DNA from: Otis tarda
Taxonomy: Eukaryota > Chordata > Aves > Otidiformes > Otididae
Reading direction: 5' to 3'
Assembly: GCA_026413225.1 (NCBI GenBank)
Contig: CM048553.1
Location: forward strand, 140,872,690-140,936,689
Length of the DNA: 64,000 bases
Part shown: positions 12,631 through 25,600 of the stretch, in pieces
Position numbering within the stretch: the first letter of the stretch is position 1
How the letters are laid out: each line of letters begins with the position of its first letter
Position numbers and translations under genes: made by a program
The notes under the pieces: model-generated
What the model was told of the DNA's origin: nothing
Database searches by the model: none
Seen by the model: the letters and a program-made list of their open reading frames with translations, nothing else

Positions 12631-15224
12631 GTCCTGATGTACAGGAGGCAAGAGACTCAAGTTCTGACATTAGAAGCACAACCGCTGTCAAACACCAACT
12701 TTAGTATAGGGGTCTTTCCAAAATGGTGCTCAAAATAAAAGGTTGTTTTAAGTTAATGAACAAAAGAGGTAGAAATGAACTAATATGGCTATATAGTTTG
12801 GTTTTTTTTTCTTTAATCTCTTTAAATGTCTAATTTCCTTGGCTTTCCCCTTAACTGAAGCCTCAGGTAGTGGGATAGTCACTTAATCATCCTCCACCTT
12901 TTCTCAACTTTCTTTATTTTTTATCAACTCTCTTTTTCCTCTCCATTTTGTGGCGCATTGATCCTGCTTCTTTTGCAGAAAATGTCAAATCACCCACAGC
13001 GGCAACAACACTGAAGCTAGAAAGACACCAACAGTCTCTTTTATCAAGATGCAGTCCTGTGTGGGTAAATACATTTCCTAAGGACTTCCTTGAAGTCCTG
13101 TCCTATTTTCACTTATGGCCAAATGTTACACAATCTTGTGTACACTTTCCCAGTCTCCAGGTTGAATTATATCTATTTTGGCTAGCTTTTAAGGGATTCA
13201 GAATTACTCAAGTTATATGAATGAACAAGACGTGCAGACCACTAGCTCTGCACTTTTTGGTTATACCTATTGTGCATGTTTCGCTGAATTGCTAAAATAC
13301 AGAATAAATCAAACTAGCTTAGGCAGCTAACGTTTCCAGCAGACATCCCCTTGTTGCTTTAGCATGCCCAAGTTCACTACTACACACCACTTGCCTGTTA
13401 CCTGCAAATTCCCCTGTACTCTGCTCTCATCCCTTTGTACGTCAGGGATCTCTGGTAACCCTCTCCAGCTGCTTCCATTTCATGCCATACATTTCCTTTC
13501 TGTCAAAGACTGATTCCCGCATGATCTCTTCCTCCTATTTTTTGTATTTTTTTTCTTTTGTAAATTATTCAGGGCGTCAACATACTTGAACTGAAACTGA
13601 GATGGAGGTGGTTATAATGAAATGCTAATAACTGCCAGGAAAATTACAGAGTTGTTCAGAGCTGCTGGGTCTGCCAAGCAGCTGCCAGGAGCACTACGTG
13701 TCTCCCCTACTCTTCTTTTAGTTTACTGATTTTCACCAAAACAGGGCGTTGTTCTTCATTTCCAAACTTTCAGAAAACATTCCAGTGTTGATTGGATGTG
13801 TCATTCAAAAGCAATCACACAATGAACAAAGAAACAGAGGAATGTTTTTCTGTTGAATATGAGGGCTTTTGATGCATGCTTAGGGTGTGCTTCAACATTA
13901 CACTTATCTGTTGGCACATCCCTCTGTTGTGTCAGTGCAACTCTACAGGGAGGCTGTGCTATAAACAAGGTTGCTTCCATTAACACAGATTATTTCACTG
14001 AGCTGGCTTGCAGTGCGGGCTTCCACCAGTAAAATTCACCACTCCCACAACTCTAGCTGAGGGACAGAAACGTGTAGCAGTTGTGTAAAGGAACTCTTCA
14101 AGAACCTTAGCACGAGAGAAGTTAGAAGTCAGAAGCACATCCTTAATTAAAGGCCACTGGTGCTGTTAAAATATTTCTGCCCCTCACCTGCCTGCTATCG
14201 CTCCTTAGCCACAGGTTAACATGCCATAGCTGCTGAAGAACAGTCAAATGCTACACTCAACTATAAGTGGTGGGATTGGCGACCTTCATCGTAAGAGGAA
14301 ATGCAGCCTAAGCTGCTTGAACTCTTTGTGAGGTGAATACTGTCTTACGGGCAGTGATTCATGAGTGAAGATGGCATAGCAAGATGGTGTATGTAAAACC
14401 AGGGTAGATTCATGATTAACTCAGCATGTGTGTGCCAGAGGCAGAGTAGACAGCTACCCATCAGGAGACAGCTAATCTGTCAGGAGCTGGAGCCTTCAGA
14501 CCTTGATCAGCTCAGCCAGATTTCAACATACGTACTTCTACCTGAGGTCTCACTGTTTGGGCCCTGCTTCACACGAACTCACCCCACCTGCCATATATTG
14601 CTTTCTTTTCTGTTTTCAGCCATGTACCCACACCATGCAGATTAAGCACACAGGATTTCAAATTTCCAGGAGGAATATATAACTCAACAGTCATATCCCA
14701 GGCTTTCCTTTAAAACTCAAATCAAGACGCCTTTGTAACAGGTTATTCATTATCTACATCAAAGCCATGCCCACAGGCACTGCCTACTGCACTTTACCCT
14801 GAAAAAATGTGGCCCCATGCTCTTTTCCAGCTCATCCTCATGCCAACCCCTGAGGAGCCCATTAACTCATGCTCCTCCAAACGCGGGCCCGGGGCGTTTG
14901 CTCGCTGCCAGGAGCAACCTCCGAAGGACTCTGGGGTGTCGGGGAGGGCTTTTCTCTATCACCAACATATTAGGAAGAGCTTTGGGCACACAAAAAATAG
15001 AAGGTATTTCTGAGTAACATTCAAAATGGTGACATTTGGACAGACAGAACTTCACTCAAAAGCAAAAATGGAGAACATCTATTTTTATTAAACACACTTG
15101 AAACAATCAACATATTTGCCGTCACCAAAACAGTCACTCATCAATATAATGTGAATAAAATTTTGGACCTGGAGTTGGCCAAAGCCATAGAGCCAACAAT
15201 AACACATCTCTGGGATTCACGGTG
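12631..15224. other. Intergenic region between the LTR and the VPS13B CpG island
   Basis: AT-rich DNA with no supported gene. A short GC-richer patch with several CpG lies at about 14878-14945 and may be a shore of the promoter island. No RNA gene or recognisable repeat was seen. Confidence 0.7.
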
Positions 15225-15761
15225 CTGCGGGTTAAAGCCCGCTCTCCTCGGGCTCCTCCGCGCCTGTGCGGCGCCAGGTCCCGCTCCGCCGTGGGAGGAA
15301 ATGGCAGACACAGACCCCCAGGCTTTCCCGCCTCTCCGCTTTCCGCTCACACCAACCCACCGCCTTCGCTCCCTCCCGACCCCTCCCACCTCCCTAACGG
15401 CCACCACCGCCCCGCCCCGCCCCGCCCGCAGCGAACCCCGCCCCCTCCTCCAGCGCAGCACCCGGCCACCCCGCCCCGCCCGTCCGTCCGTCCGCTCCTG
15501 GCAGAGCGCCTGACCTCCCCGGCTTCACGCCCGCCTTCCGGTCCCGCCTCGGTGCTGCCGCCAAACCCTTCCGGCTGAGGCGCACACTCAGATGCGCGCG
15601 GGACGGCGGAGGCGGTGGAGAACCCGGAAGTGCCCGTGCGGCGGAGCCGGAGCCGGAGCGGCCGGAGCTGCCTGCGCGGGGCTCCCGCGGCCCGGCCAGC
15701 CCCTGGTGAAGGCGGCGGTTGGGCGGGGGGCACGGGCTCGCGGAGGTGTTTGGAGAGGCAG
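15225..15761 (+). promoter_or_regulatory. VPS13B: CpG-island promoter of VPS13B
   Basis: A sharp rise in GC and CpG begins near 15225 and fades near 15960, in otherwise AT-rich DNA. There is no TATA box in a useful position. Overlapping GC boxes (CCGCCCC repeats, Sp1/KLF type) lie at about 15407-15429 and 15469-15483. ETS/GABP-type sites are at 15534-15541 and 15567-15574 (CCTTCCGG, minus-strand core) and at 15622-15632 (ACCCGGAAGTG, plus). This is the usual design of a broadly expressed CpG-island promoter with dispersed starts. It lies directly upstream of a good splice donor at 15762. The exact start site cannot be read from sequence. Confidence 0.85.
15630..15761 (+). other. VPS13B: VPS13B noncoding exon 1 (5' end approximate)
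   Basis: The GC-rich stretch ends in CAG|GTAAAT, a sound donor, at 15761/15762. A first noncoding exon is expected because the start codon lies in the next exon, as I recall for mammalian VPS13B. Exon 2 also has its own acceptor at 16448-16449. The donor position is fairly well supported. The 5' boundary is a guess placed just after the plus-strand ETS site, because CpG-island genes often start there. Confidence 0.55.
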
Positions 15762-16449
15762 GTAAATGCGTCCTGAGAGGGCGTGGGGTTGGGAGGTGTG
15801 AGCGGTGTCCGAAAGGTACGGGCGGGGGGAGGTTCTCGGCTTCCTGGGGTTGCCTGGGAGAGGCTGCGCGGTGACGGCGGCGGGAAAGGGTCTGCGCAGG
15901 GCGGGCGGGGGGTGGTGCGGTGAGGGGTGGGAGGGGAGCGGTGGCAAGCGCAAACCTGGCTTCGGCTTGGGTTTTGGTTTTCTGACAGGAAGCTGGCGTT
16001 TTTGCCATGTGCACGGTACTCGAGATAGAAGGTCGGTGAGGTGTATCTCGGGTAGCTTTTAAGTGTGGACGTTTATCGGTTAAAGATGCCAGGGTTTCTG
16101 TCATTTAAATTTTGTATGAAGGTATGGTAGACTGCTTAACCTTCTTCTCAGTTTTTTGGTTTGTTTGGATTGGCATTTCTTTGGAGAGCAAGCGAGTTAT
16201 CAATTCTCGTATATATATAAAAGATGGAAATTCCTAAATGGAAGTAGATGTGCTTTCATCTTGGTATATATTTAATCTTTATATGTACGTATATGTATCT
16301 CTACCTGTAGGCAGACATGTTTAGAAAGCAGAATTTGAAGTGTAATTTTTCATGCGTCTGAACAATGTGACTGTTGCTTTATTGACAATTAGGCTGACAG
16401 ATTTATAAATAATACCTCATTGTCTCTTTTTTTTTTTTTTTTTTCCTAG
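15762..16449 (+). other. VPS13B: VPS13B intron 1 (688 bp)
   Basis: The intron runs from the GTAAAT donor to a TTTTCCTAG acceptor preceded by about 16 consecutive T. Its first 200 bases continue the CpG island and include a G-rich stretch at 15903-15936 with five runs of three or more G. The rest is AT-rich, with TA-alternating tracts near 16208-16220 and 16263-16300. I see no gene inside it. Confidence 0.7.
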
Positions 16450-16627
16450 TGCTTGACCTGTGATATAGAAATCTTCCAGAATGCTGGAGTCCTATGTAAC
16501 TCCTATTTTGATGAGTTATGTCAATCGCTACATAAAGAACTTGAAGCCTTCGGATCTGCAGTTGTCACTCTGGGGAGGAGATGTTGTACTTAGTAAGCTT
16601 GAATTAAAGTTGGATGTACTTGAACAG
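16450..16627 (+). CDS. VPS13B: VPS13B exon 2, start codon exon (residues 1-49)
   Basis: The first 31 bases (16450-16480) are 5' UTR. The ATG at 16481 has A at -3 and C at +4, an adequate Kozak context. An in-frame TAG at 16466-16468 blocks extension upstream within the exon. The 147 coding bases end in phase 0 at CAG|GTATGT. The peptide covers the first amphipathic helix and the chorein signature [16 protein letters not shown]. In VPS13 proteins this region forms the cap of the hydrophobic groove near the donor membrane. An open reading frame continues past the donor to 16666, but those last residues are intronic read-through and not part of the protein. Confidence 0.97.
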
Positions 16628-19600
16628 GTATGTTATGTTTACAGTAGTTACAGTGTGTGTCTTTGATTTAAAAGAAGACTAAATTATTTACGTTGGTCTG
16701 CACAGATAAATACTAATTTACTACTCACTATTTTTCTTCTTATGCAACTCCTTTTTTCCCTGCATTTAGTTATTCTTGCGTTAATTCCATGCCATTTGTT
16801 TAGTAATGAATGGTAATTATTTGCATGTTATGGGGTGTGCAGAGAAAGGTTTTTCTGTGGACATTTTTCTTCTTTCAGTAGCCGTTGTTATATAGTACGA
16901 GGATTAACTAAATTGCTTTTCCAGTCATATTTACTAATTGCGTATAGTAAGTAATTCAAAATGTCACAACGTGTGAAGTAAGATCTTTTTTTAATTATGC
17001 ATACTAAACACAGTTTATATGATTTTATGACTCTAATTTTCATGATTCCAGTTGTATGTAAACTTAGAAGTAATTGAGGGACAGATTTGATCAGCTGGTT
17101 TGTGTGGATTAGATCAGATGCTCTGTAAACCTTAGCCTTAAAAAGACAGGTATGATCAAGTAAAACACTTGGTATAGAATTTGGAGCCTACTGAACTGGT
17201 TAAGTCTTATCAAAGGGACTGTTTCTTTCTATGCTTATCTGAGTTGACACCTTAAGGAGTTGAGTGTATGAGACACATAGAGCTGTTCCTGTTGTGCATA
17301 TATAGTGGGTCTTAGCTAGAGTCTTGTGTCCAGATATAGTCCAACTGAATGAGCCAAGAGAAATGCAGCAAAAAATAATGGGAGATTAGACAATATGGCC
17401 ATTGAAAGAAGAATAAATGACAAGGGAATGTGTTTTGGTTTTTGGTTTTTGTTTTTGGTATTTTTTTTTTTTTTAATTTTGACAAAAATACAGCTTGTCC
17501 GTACAGCTGATGTGGATACTAGACTGTAGTTGGTAGGATGTGTTCCTCCTGTGACTATTCAAAGCCTTTTAAAATGTGTATATTATGGAATCAAAGAAGG
17601 GATGATCAGAAAAGCGTTATGTCAGATTAGTTTGTGGTGTTCTTCAGGTGAGTCTTGAAATCTCCTATCTTGATTGTGAAAACCTCCTTTTTAGGTAAAC
17701 TGTTCCAGTGCTATACCATGAGAAAGGAGAGAAAGTAGGGAGAAAGTTCGTTCTGTAGCAGATAATGCCGTGGGATGAATATATCAAACTTGCTGTGTTA
17801 CCTGGCGCTATTAGGAGTTTGCTTCCGTCGTCTGTGTTGCTCCCTTTCAAACGGTTGCAGTTTGATGGTAGATGATTCCTGGCCTCATCTTTGCCTGCCT
17901 CTATATCAGCTGGGTACCTAAATATCCAGTGTGGTCTCTTGCTGTCATGGCTCTTGTAGAAGCAAATGTTGCCATATATACCTGTGCTCAGGACTCATTG
18001 GCTTGAATGGGGATGTAAATATGCAGGGAAAGCAAAATTTAGTTCAGATCGGTTTTTTTTACATTATTTTTCTGTGTTTATGTGAAATGTAGTGATCTTT
18101 GTTTGGCCCTTATTATTCTTTGGAACTTGGCTGGACCCCCAGACTGTATTTAGGGTGTCTTTCTTGTCTTTCTCTTTTTTGCAGAAGGGATGATGCTTTA
18201 TGCCTGCTCAGCAAAACTCTTTAAGTATGTAGTATGTGGTAATACAACGTGCAGGGAGTTCCTTGAAAAGCTAAAATCTCTAAAAATTACCAGTGTGTAT
18301 TATTTCATTTGGGTCCTCAGCCTGGATCGATTCGTAATATCCAGAGTTAGTCACCTTAACTGCTCTGCTCCTCTGACATCCTTTCTGTTCTGGTTTATTA
18401 TTCCTAGCCTGGTTTCCTGTTCCTTATCTGGTATGAATGCAACCTTAATTTCATACTTTAGGCTTTGGATACAAATGCACGTGCCCTGGATATCTTTGTC
18501 TGGAGCCTTAAATGTTTCCAGAGAATTCCAGCTTTTGTGGAACTGTACATAATTATTTGGGAACATTAGTATAGGTGCCAAACTCCCTGGACAAAGCATC
18601 TTTATAAGAGATTTGGGAACAAGCCTATGCTTTCTCCCCTCACTCCTTTCGCTTCAGATTATGTAGCATTCTCATGTCGCGTTGCAGTCTTACAGGCCAC
18701 CAAACAGAATCCCACAGAACAAGTGAAAACAGAACACAAACTGCTGTCCGTGTTCTACAGGATCTTACTTTATTTTTGGGACCAAGTTGGAACCAATACC
18801 TTTTGAAATCAGGTGTAATATAGTTGTTGACATAGAAGACTTAACAAACCCAAAGAGAATTTTTCAGTACCTGAAAATACTTTACATATTTTCACGTATA
18901 TTCATGTGTTTTATATGCTCTCATTAAACTAAGCTGAATGTTATTACAGTATCTCTTAGGGTCTATCCTTCCTCTGCCCACCCCCTCCCTTTTTTTTTTT
19001 TTGACAGTGTCAATTCTGTCATGAAAGCTGGGTACTATTTGTACTCAGGTTCAACCTTCTAGGAACAATGTAGCTTTTGTACATAATTGTCACTCTTTGA
19101 ATAGCCAGTTAATTTTATAGTAATTATCTTTAGTTGAAGATTAAATCTAATACAGTTTTGATACTAGTTTTTTTCCTATCCTGGATGATTCAATTACTAG
19201 ACTAAGCATTCCAAGATATTTTCCATCTGGGCATAATAACCGGCACGTTGTGCAAAAATTACTTCAATAAAGCAATTTGTAATTAAACTTTAAAATTAAT
19301 ATTTAAATATTATTTCATGGAAAAGCCTTTTAAGCACTTTTGTCAACTTCTATGTGAAGTCACTCTGGTACCAGGGGTAACAGAACTACCTGTGAACTTG
19401 GTAACTACCTTAATGTGTGATATTTCTGTTGACACAGTCGTACAAAAGAGATATGATACATGGTGAGCTCTTTTTGCTGCTTGGGTATATTTCCATAACA
19501 TCGTAGCTTATTGTATTAGCTGTTCTACAAACTTCAAAGGGAAAGATAAAGTGGTCTTTGATTGGAAGACAAAGGAGAACTTAATCTAAATATTATTGAG

Positions 19601-22600
19601 TTTTATTGTAGTGTGGACTTCTTGTATTTGAAAGAATTTGGAGAGAAATAAATATGAAAAATCATAATGTATTTAAAATAATTTTAAGGAAATGAGGACG
19701 TTAAAATGTCCTTACTGTAAGTGTCTGTGTTATGTGCCACTGAGTTGCTTGTGAAATGCAGCCATGAATGTAAAGAAAAGGTATTTGAGTTAACAGTGAT
19801 GTGGAGGAAACAGTACTAGCTTATCACCCCAAAGTCTGGGAGAGTCTTATATTTTTAGAGCAAGGGGAATTATGATCATCTAGCCTGCAGTCTTGCATTA
19901 TGTCAGTTAGTTATTTACATGTCAAGCCTAGGAGTTTGTTTTCAGCCATATCGTAATATTTCGAAGGATTTATATGACATAAATGTAGAATCTAAAATGT
20001 AAAGTCTTAAGTCATAAGTATAAAAGATAAATTAAGATGCAGTACTTAATGAAAGGGGAAAGATTGTACAGAAAAGGAAGAGGAATAAAAACGGTCTTTG
20101 TTATGTAGTATTATGAACAAGTTAACTAAATTTGGCACGTATTTGTTTTGTATTGTCTGCTGAAATAGCACAACAAAGATTTCTCTGCGTTGCTTCAAGG
20201 CAACTTGCTTGTGCAATTAGGATTATGTCAGACAACATTTGTATCTAAATTCCTTTGAAAAAGAAGATCTGTGTCTTCTAAATATGCCTTGGATTTGGTT
20301 ATATCACCTCATTTTGAAAGAATTCCCACTTCTGTTTCTTTTAGTATCTTAGTTAACTAGTCAAAAATGAAAATGTGTTAAATTCATCCAGCAATTACTG
20401 GAAAAATATCTATTCTACAATGCCTTTGAAGTAAACTCATAATTTACACTTGTGAACTCAAGTCAGGATCTAAATAAACGTTGTGGTATTGATGAGTGAC
20501 ATAAAAATTAAGTATCTGCGAGTCTGGAAAGGGAATGTATTTCTGTTACTGTTAATAGTGAAAAGTTTGCTGTCTTGATTCATGAAAGCATTGTCCCTTA
20601 AGTTGTAATGTATTTTGAGACTGGATTTTTTTAAATTGTTTTTTGTTCAGCCCCCCCCTTCCCCCTCCCCCCAAAGCTGTGGGACATAAGGTACTTTTTC
20701 ATTTATTATATGGTCAGTGTAGCAACATCTGTAGCTACTACTACCTAGTACTTGCTCTTCAGTGGCTTAACTGAAACTATCTGGATTAAATTTTTATTTG
20801 GGCTGATTGTAAGCTTAAGGTTGAATTTTTAGAAGAGAGGCTTTTAGCTAAAATCCTTCAGTATATTAGTGAATGAGATGAAGAAGAAACACTTTTTAAA
20901 AAAATTAACAATTTTCTTCAAACTATTTTTATGAGAAAGTCTGTAACTATTATATTTTGGAATGGGGGCTTGAAATTAGATGTGACTTTGCGTAAGCATG
21001 GCCGAGGTAGGAGTTGAGAGTTTACCTGATATGAGACAGGTGTGGGTTTTTTTTTTTAAACTTCATTAATGAAAGTTCATGAAATCCCCAAAAGTAGTTT
21101 ACAAACTGAAAGCTGTACTTTGAAAAAAAAAAAATAGAGCTGTAATTTTTTTTGTAGTTGTCTTCTCTGAAGATTTTTGTCAGCAATGAATATACTTCAT
21201 CTACTTCTAGGTCTTGGACCCAAGATGAACTTTTTCATAGTACCTTTAGAAAGACTGAGAAGGTGTCAGCTGCAGAATGGAGAGAGTGTTCCTTAAAATT
21301 GCTCCTTTTAGCAGCTGTTATCACTGTGATGGTGCTAGCTATTTGTGTGTAAGAGTAGTTGACTTCTCTTTTGGGTGATTTAATTAGAAGCTATCTCAGG
21401 ATGCTAACCTGTCACAGTTGCGATAGTGGTTATTTCAACACTGAACTTAGGACATGGTAACTACTTAGAAAAATGAAAATTTTTAGTTTGCTTTCAAAAC
21501 ATGTCAATAAGATTTGATTACAGTTTCAAGATGTTAGGCAAAAAATGACGCTAACTAGCTCCACAGAAATATTCTATAAGTAGGCTTTATAATATATGTC
21601 AAGTACTAAATGCAAAATCCAGTTCTTCTCAAATTTTGTTCATGTAGAACTTCTGAACAGCAGGGATAGGTCTGGGGTCAAGCAGTGCAGGAAAGTAGAC
21701 TTTCTGGATCCACTTCTAGGTGTTTGTCTGACATTGCCTAGCAAGTTGCCTGTTTGGCCTCAGAGTTTCATGGGCCATCTCTCTCTTTAATTTCTACTCA
21801 TTCATAGGAGTACTGAGTTGAAGCATGTACTACCTAAACAAAGCTGAGGTGCAAAGGTGCTTAAGCCCCGAGTTGCCTAGTTTTGCAAGGGAAATTCAGA
21901 AGTTCTGAACAAAGGTTTATGTCCCTGAGTTTACTAAGAAACATAACAGTTTAAGAACTTAGGGGTGCTGGTCAGCACCTCTTGTCCTTGGTATCCAGTG
22001 ATAGGATGCATGGGAATGGTTCAAAGCTGTGCCAGAGGAGGTTTAGACTGGACATTATGAAGCATTTCTTTACCAAGAGGGTGGTCAAACACTGGAACAG
22101 GCTTCCAAGCCTGTCAGTGTTCAAGAGACATTTGGACATTGCCCTTAGTGACAAGCTTTAACATTTGGTCAGCCCTGAAGTGGTCAGGCAGTTGGACTAG
22201 ATGATTGTTGCAGGTCCCTTCCAACTGAAATGTTCTGTTCTAATGGCCAAAACTATCACTCAACATCCAGGAGACTTAGATTCACTTCTTTCTCAACCTG
22301 ACAAGATTAACACGTGTAGTTCCCAGCATCTAAGATGAAGATGGGAACACCAGGCCTTAAGCAACTCCAAATGAAGATATCCATTGGTTTCCCCCCCCCC
22401 CCCCCCCCACCATTAAAACCTTAAACCTTTACAGCCAACGATATCAGGATAGGAGATCAGAAAGGTAAGAAGATGCATCATCATTAGAACACTCAGTATT
22501 GAGAATGCTAACTTAAAATTCTGACATACTATCAATTATTGTTTCTTTATTTTGCGGTAAGCCCTTATTGTCATTATTTAAAATCTTGATTTCTAGACCT

Positions 22601-25600
22601 GGGACCAGGTCTCTAGCCTGACCATTCTGTCTGATAAGCGTTAAGCTCATGCTTCCCAGGAGAACCCCTGAAGCTACTGGGGTAATGTCAACACTTTGTA
22701 TCCAAATAATTTATCTAAACCTTGACACCTTGTTTCCTACTGGCTCACTGAGGCTGTCCTGTAGACTTGTGATCTGTGCATTGACTGGGTGGAATGCCAG
22801 GCATTTTTGGGGAATTCTGGACTGACTTGCACCAGTTTATAAAGCAATATGACATCCACATTAGACATTGGTGAGGAATCATCTGTTTTTTCCAATGAAG
22901 AATTTAGTTACTTTGTATTTACTGAGCAGTTTGATGTGAGTGGGGCAACAATGAACCAATCTTAAGAGCACCGAGCTCTTGCCACTCAAAGTACTAAAGT
23001 ATTTTGGAAGAAATTGCCTTGCAGTGACTTTGTCTGTGTTTGTTTAATTCCAAATTTGTATTTTTCAGAATAATGTAGGTTGCATATCAGTTTAAGCATT
23101 TACTTTCACCTGGTTAATTTCTACTTATCCCTTGAATAGTGACACATTTTGCAGTGGCTTCATGTGAGAGAGATGGTTTTAAACTGTCTTTTGTTATCAA
23201 GGACATGATAATCCAAATGTCTCCTTTGAACAGACTAATTGTAATGTAGGTGTGCAAACAATTGTAAAGCTAAGCCTCATGGCACACTGCCGATTTGGGA
23301 AGGGAGAAGAAATTTTGACTTATGTTTTGTGCTGGAACCGTACTATTTTAAGTTACAAATGCATCTTGAATTTTGATGTTTCTGTAGTTAACTCACCACT
23401 GTTTGTTGTTCTTAGGAACTGAAACTACCATTTACTTTTTTAAGCGGACATATCCATGAACTTCGAATTCATGTGCCATGGACAAAATTGGGATCAGAAC
23501 CAGTTGTCATCACTATCAATACAATGGAATGCATCTTGAAATTAAAGGATGGAGCTCAGGTAAAGAACGTGATGAATGCTTTTCTGACATTGAGAGGTTG
23601 ATGAGAATAATAGCTTCTATAGGTCACTTTCTTTAAAGCCATCTGAAGAATCAGGCATGTGAAGTTGTGGTCCCTGTTATTTTCTGAGAGGCTAATATTG
23701 CTATTCTCATAATGGCTAGTATCTTCCTTTATGCATACTTATAAATTCTTTATTAGCTGTAGCTGTATTCTTGCAGATGTAAAAGCGTGTTAATAATACT
23801 CTGCCAGAATTTTCCTATGATGAGACAAGAAATGGATTTCAAGAGCAATATACTGCATGCTTCCAGCTTCTGCCTCCCAAGCAGCAGTGCTGGTTGCTTG
23901 CAACAGCTGTGTGCGACGCCACTGGGCATTGGGCATTTTTCAAAAGATGTGGTGTTATTATTGAAGGAGTACTTCAAACATCCTGGAGTGTAATTCTCTT
24001 TTTCCCATTAGAAGTTATAGTACTTGCTTGAGTGTACTTGGAAGACTTCTTACATGTCTCAGCGGGCTTTTTGTTTAGTTGGTTGCAATAATTAGTCTGT
24101 TACACCACTTCACAGGCTCAGGAAAGATTTCCTTCTGACACAATGAAGCTGAAATACGCAGTGGCTCAATCTTGTTATGAGTCTAACTCAGTTAACAAAA
24201 AGTACTTGGTATGTTAGTGTTGAACTTTGATTTCTTTTTTTTTTTTTTTAAGTCAATGGAGTGCTTTTAATTCTGGAGAGGTTTTGTGTGTTGTTTTGGT
24301 TTTTTTTTATTTTTTAAAGCCTTGTTCACATTTTAATTTAAACATAGAGTCCTCCAGTTACATTAAGGATCATGCAAAAGAAAACTCCCAATTTGTGCAA
24401 AGTTCTCAAATGTGTGGTAGGGTGCTTGAGGAGCTGTTAAAGTTTAGCATCAATAATTAGATATAAGGCAACAAGAACATTGGAAAACAATTTTCCATTG
24501 TATTTGATATTTCTTATAATATTTTTTTACAACTCCAGAGCTAAAAGACTTTTGTGGCTGGAGTAGAAATCTCTAGTCCTAGGTATGCCATTTGCAAAGC
24601 ATATGCTTGCATTCTGTAGTTACACACGTGTATGCACACCAACAGCCAAATGCTAAGTACTTGCCCTGTGTAAAGGTAAGATTTCAAGGCCAGATGTTCC
24701 ATGAGAAATGTATTTTAGAAGCAGCAAATTACAACTAATTATGGAAGCCGAAGTAAAAAACTTGTAGCCCATGACTTTGTGCAACTCAGAACTAATACTT
24801 GATATTGGACTATGCAGATGGCTACTGCTGGAATGATCAGATTTCCTGCTTGCTTGGTATTTGAAACTTAAGTTTTGTGGTGCATACAGCAAAAGGTCAA
24901 GTGTCACAAATGTAAAGCATTCTCAAAACAGGTATTTGTTACAGATGTTTAAGATTCAGAGGCAAGAAAGGATTCTTGAAAATTGCAACTGACATATAAA
25001 CAAATTATTCAGTGGTATGTACACTCGGGAGGGTAAAATTTGGGTCTGTGCCATAAAAGGATTATCTTTGGCTAACAAGAACTTGAATGAAAACACTTTT
25101 ATGCTGTTTTCTGAGGATAAGATTTAAAAAGTTGATAGCTTGAATTTTATTTCTTAAATTACTATTTGAAAGTATTTTATAAAAAAAGAAAATGTTCTGA
25201 CAAATTCTTGTGTTCTGACTTCCAGTATGCCAGTGTACTTGGCTAAAACCAGTTGTTATAAAAACCTTTGTAGTCACAATAAAAAACCTGAGTGAAATAG
25301 AATATTTTTATGGAAAATGATAGTAAAATTAACTTTCAGTGAATTTAGCTCCAACTGGAAGTGTTCTGCCAAGAACTTCTTATCAGCACAGAGCATAGCT
25401 AGAAAGAAAGCTTAGTTTAGTTCACAAAAACTTACTAGCTTAATCCCACATTTCCTTCCTCAGATGAAACCTCTAATGAGCACATACATAATTTCACCTG
25501 AGAGAAAAACAAAGTTTCGGACCTCAACTTAGTGTGATGTGAATTCTTTGGAAAGAGGCTATGTCAAAGAATGTTTATTTTGAAGATGTATGGAGATTAA

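Larger units (their letters stand above)
16628..23415 (+). other. VPS13B: VPS13B intron 2 (6,788 bp)
   Basis: The donor is GTATGT and the acceptor is TTGTTCTTAG. The intron is AT-rich and holds a CR1 3' fragment at 21961-22242, a pure C18 tract at 22391-22408, C-rich tracts at 18977-18989 and 20651-20672, and poly-T tracts near 17461 and 18990. Short open frames here (for example 18190-18552) lack any recognisable domain. I see no other gene or RNA. Confidence 0.85.

Noticed and set aside
15394-16104. 236-codon minus-strand open frame and several overlapping frames on both strands
   Set aside because: They arise from the stop-poor composition of the CpG island. The products are Pro/Arg/Gly-rich, overlap the VPS13B promoter and first exon, and show no splice or domain support.
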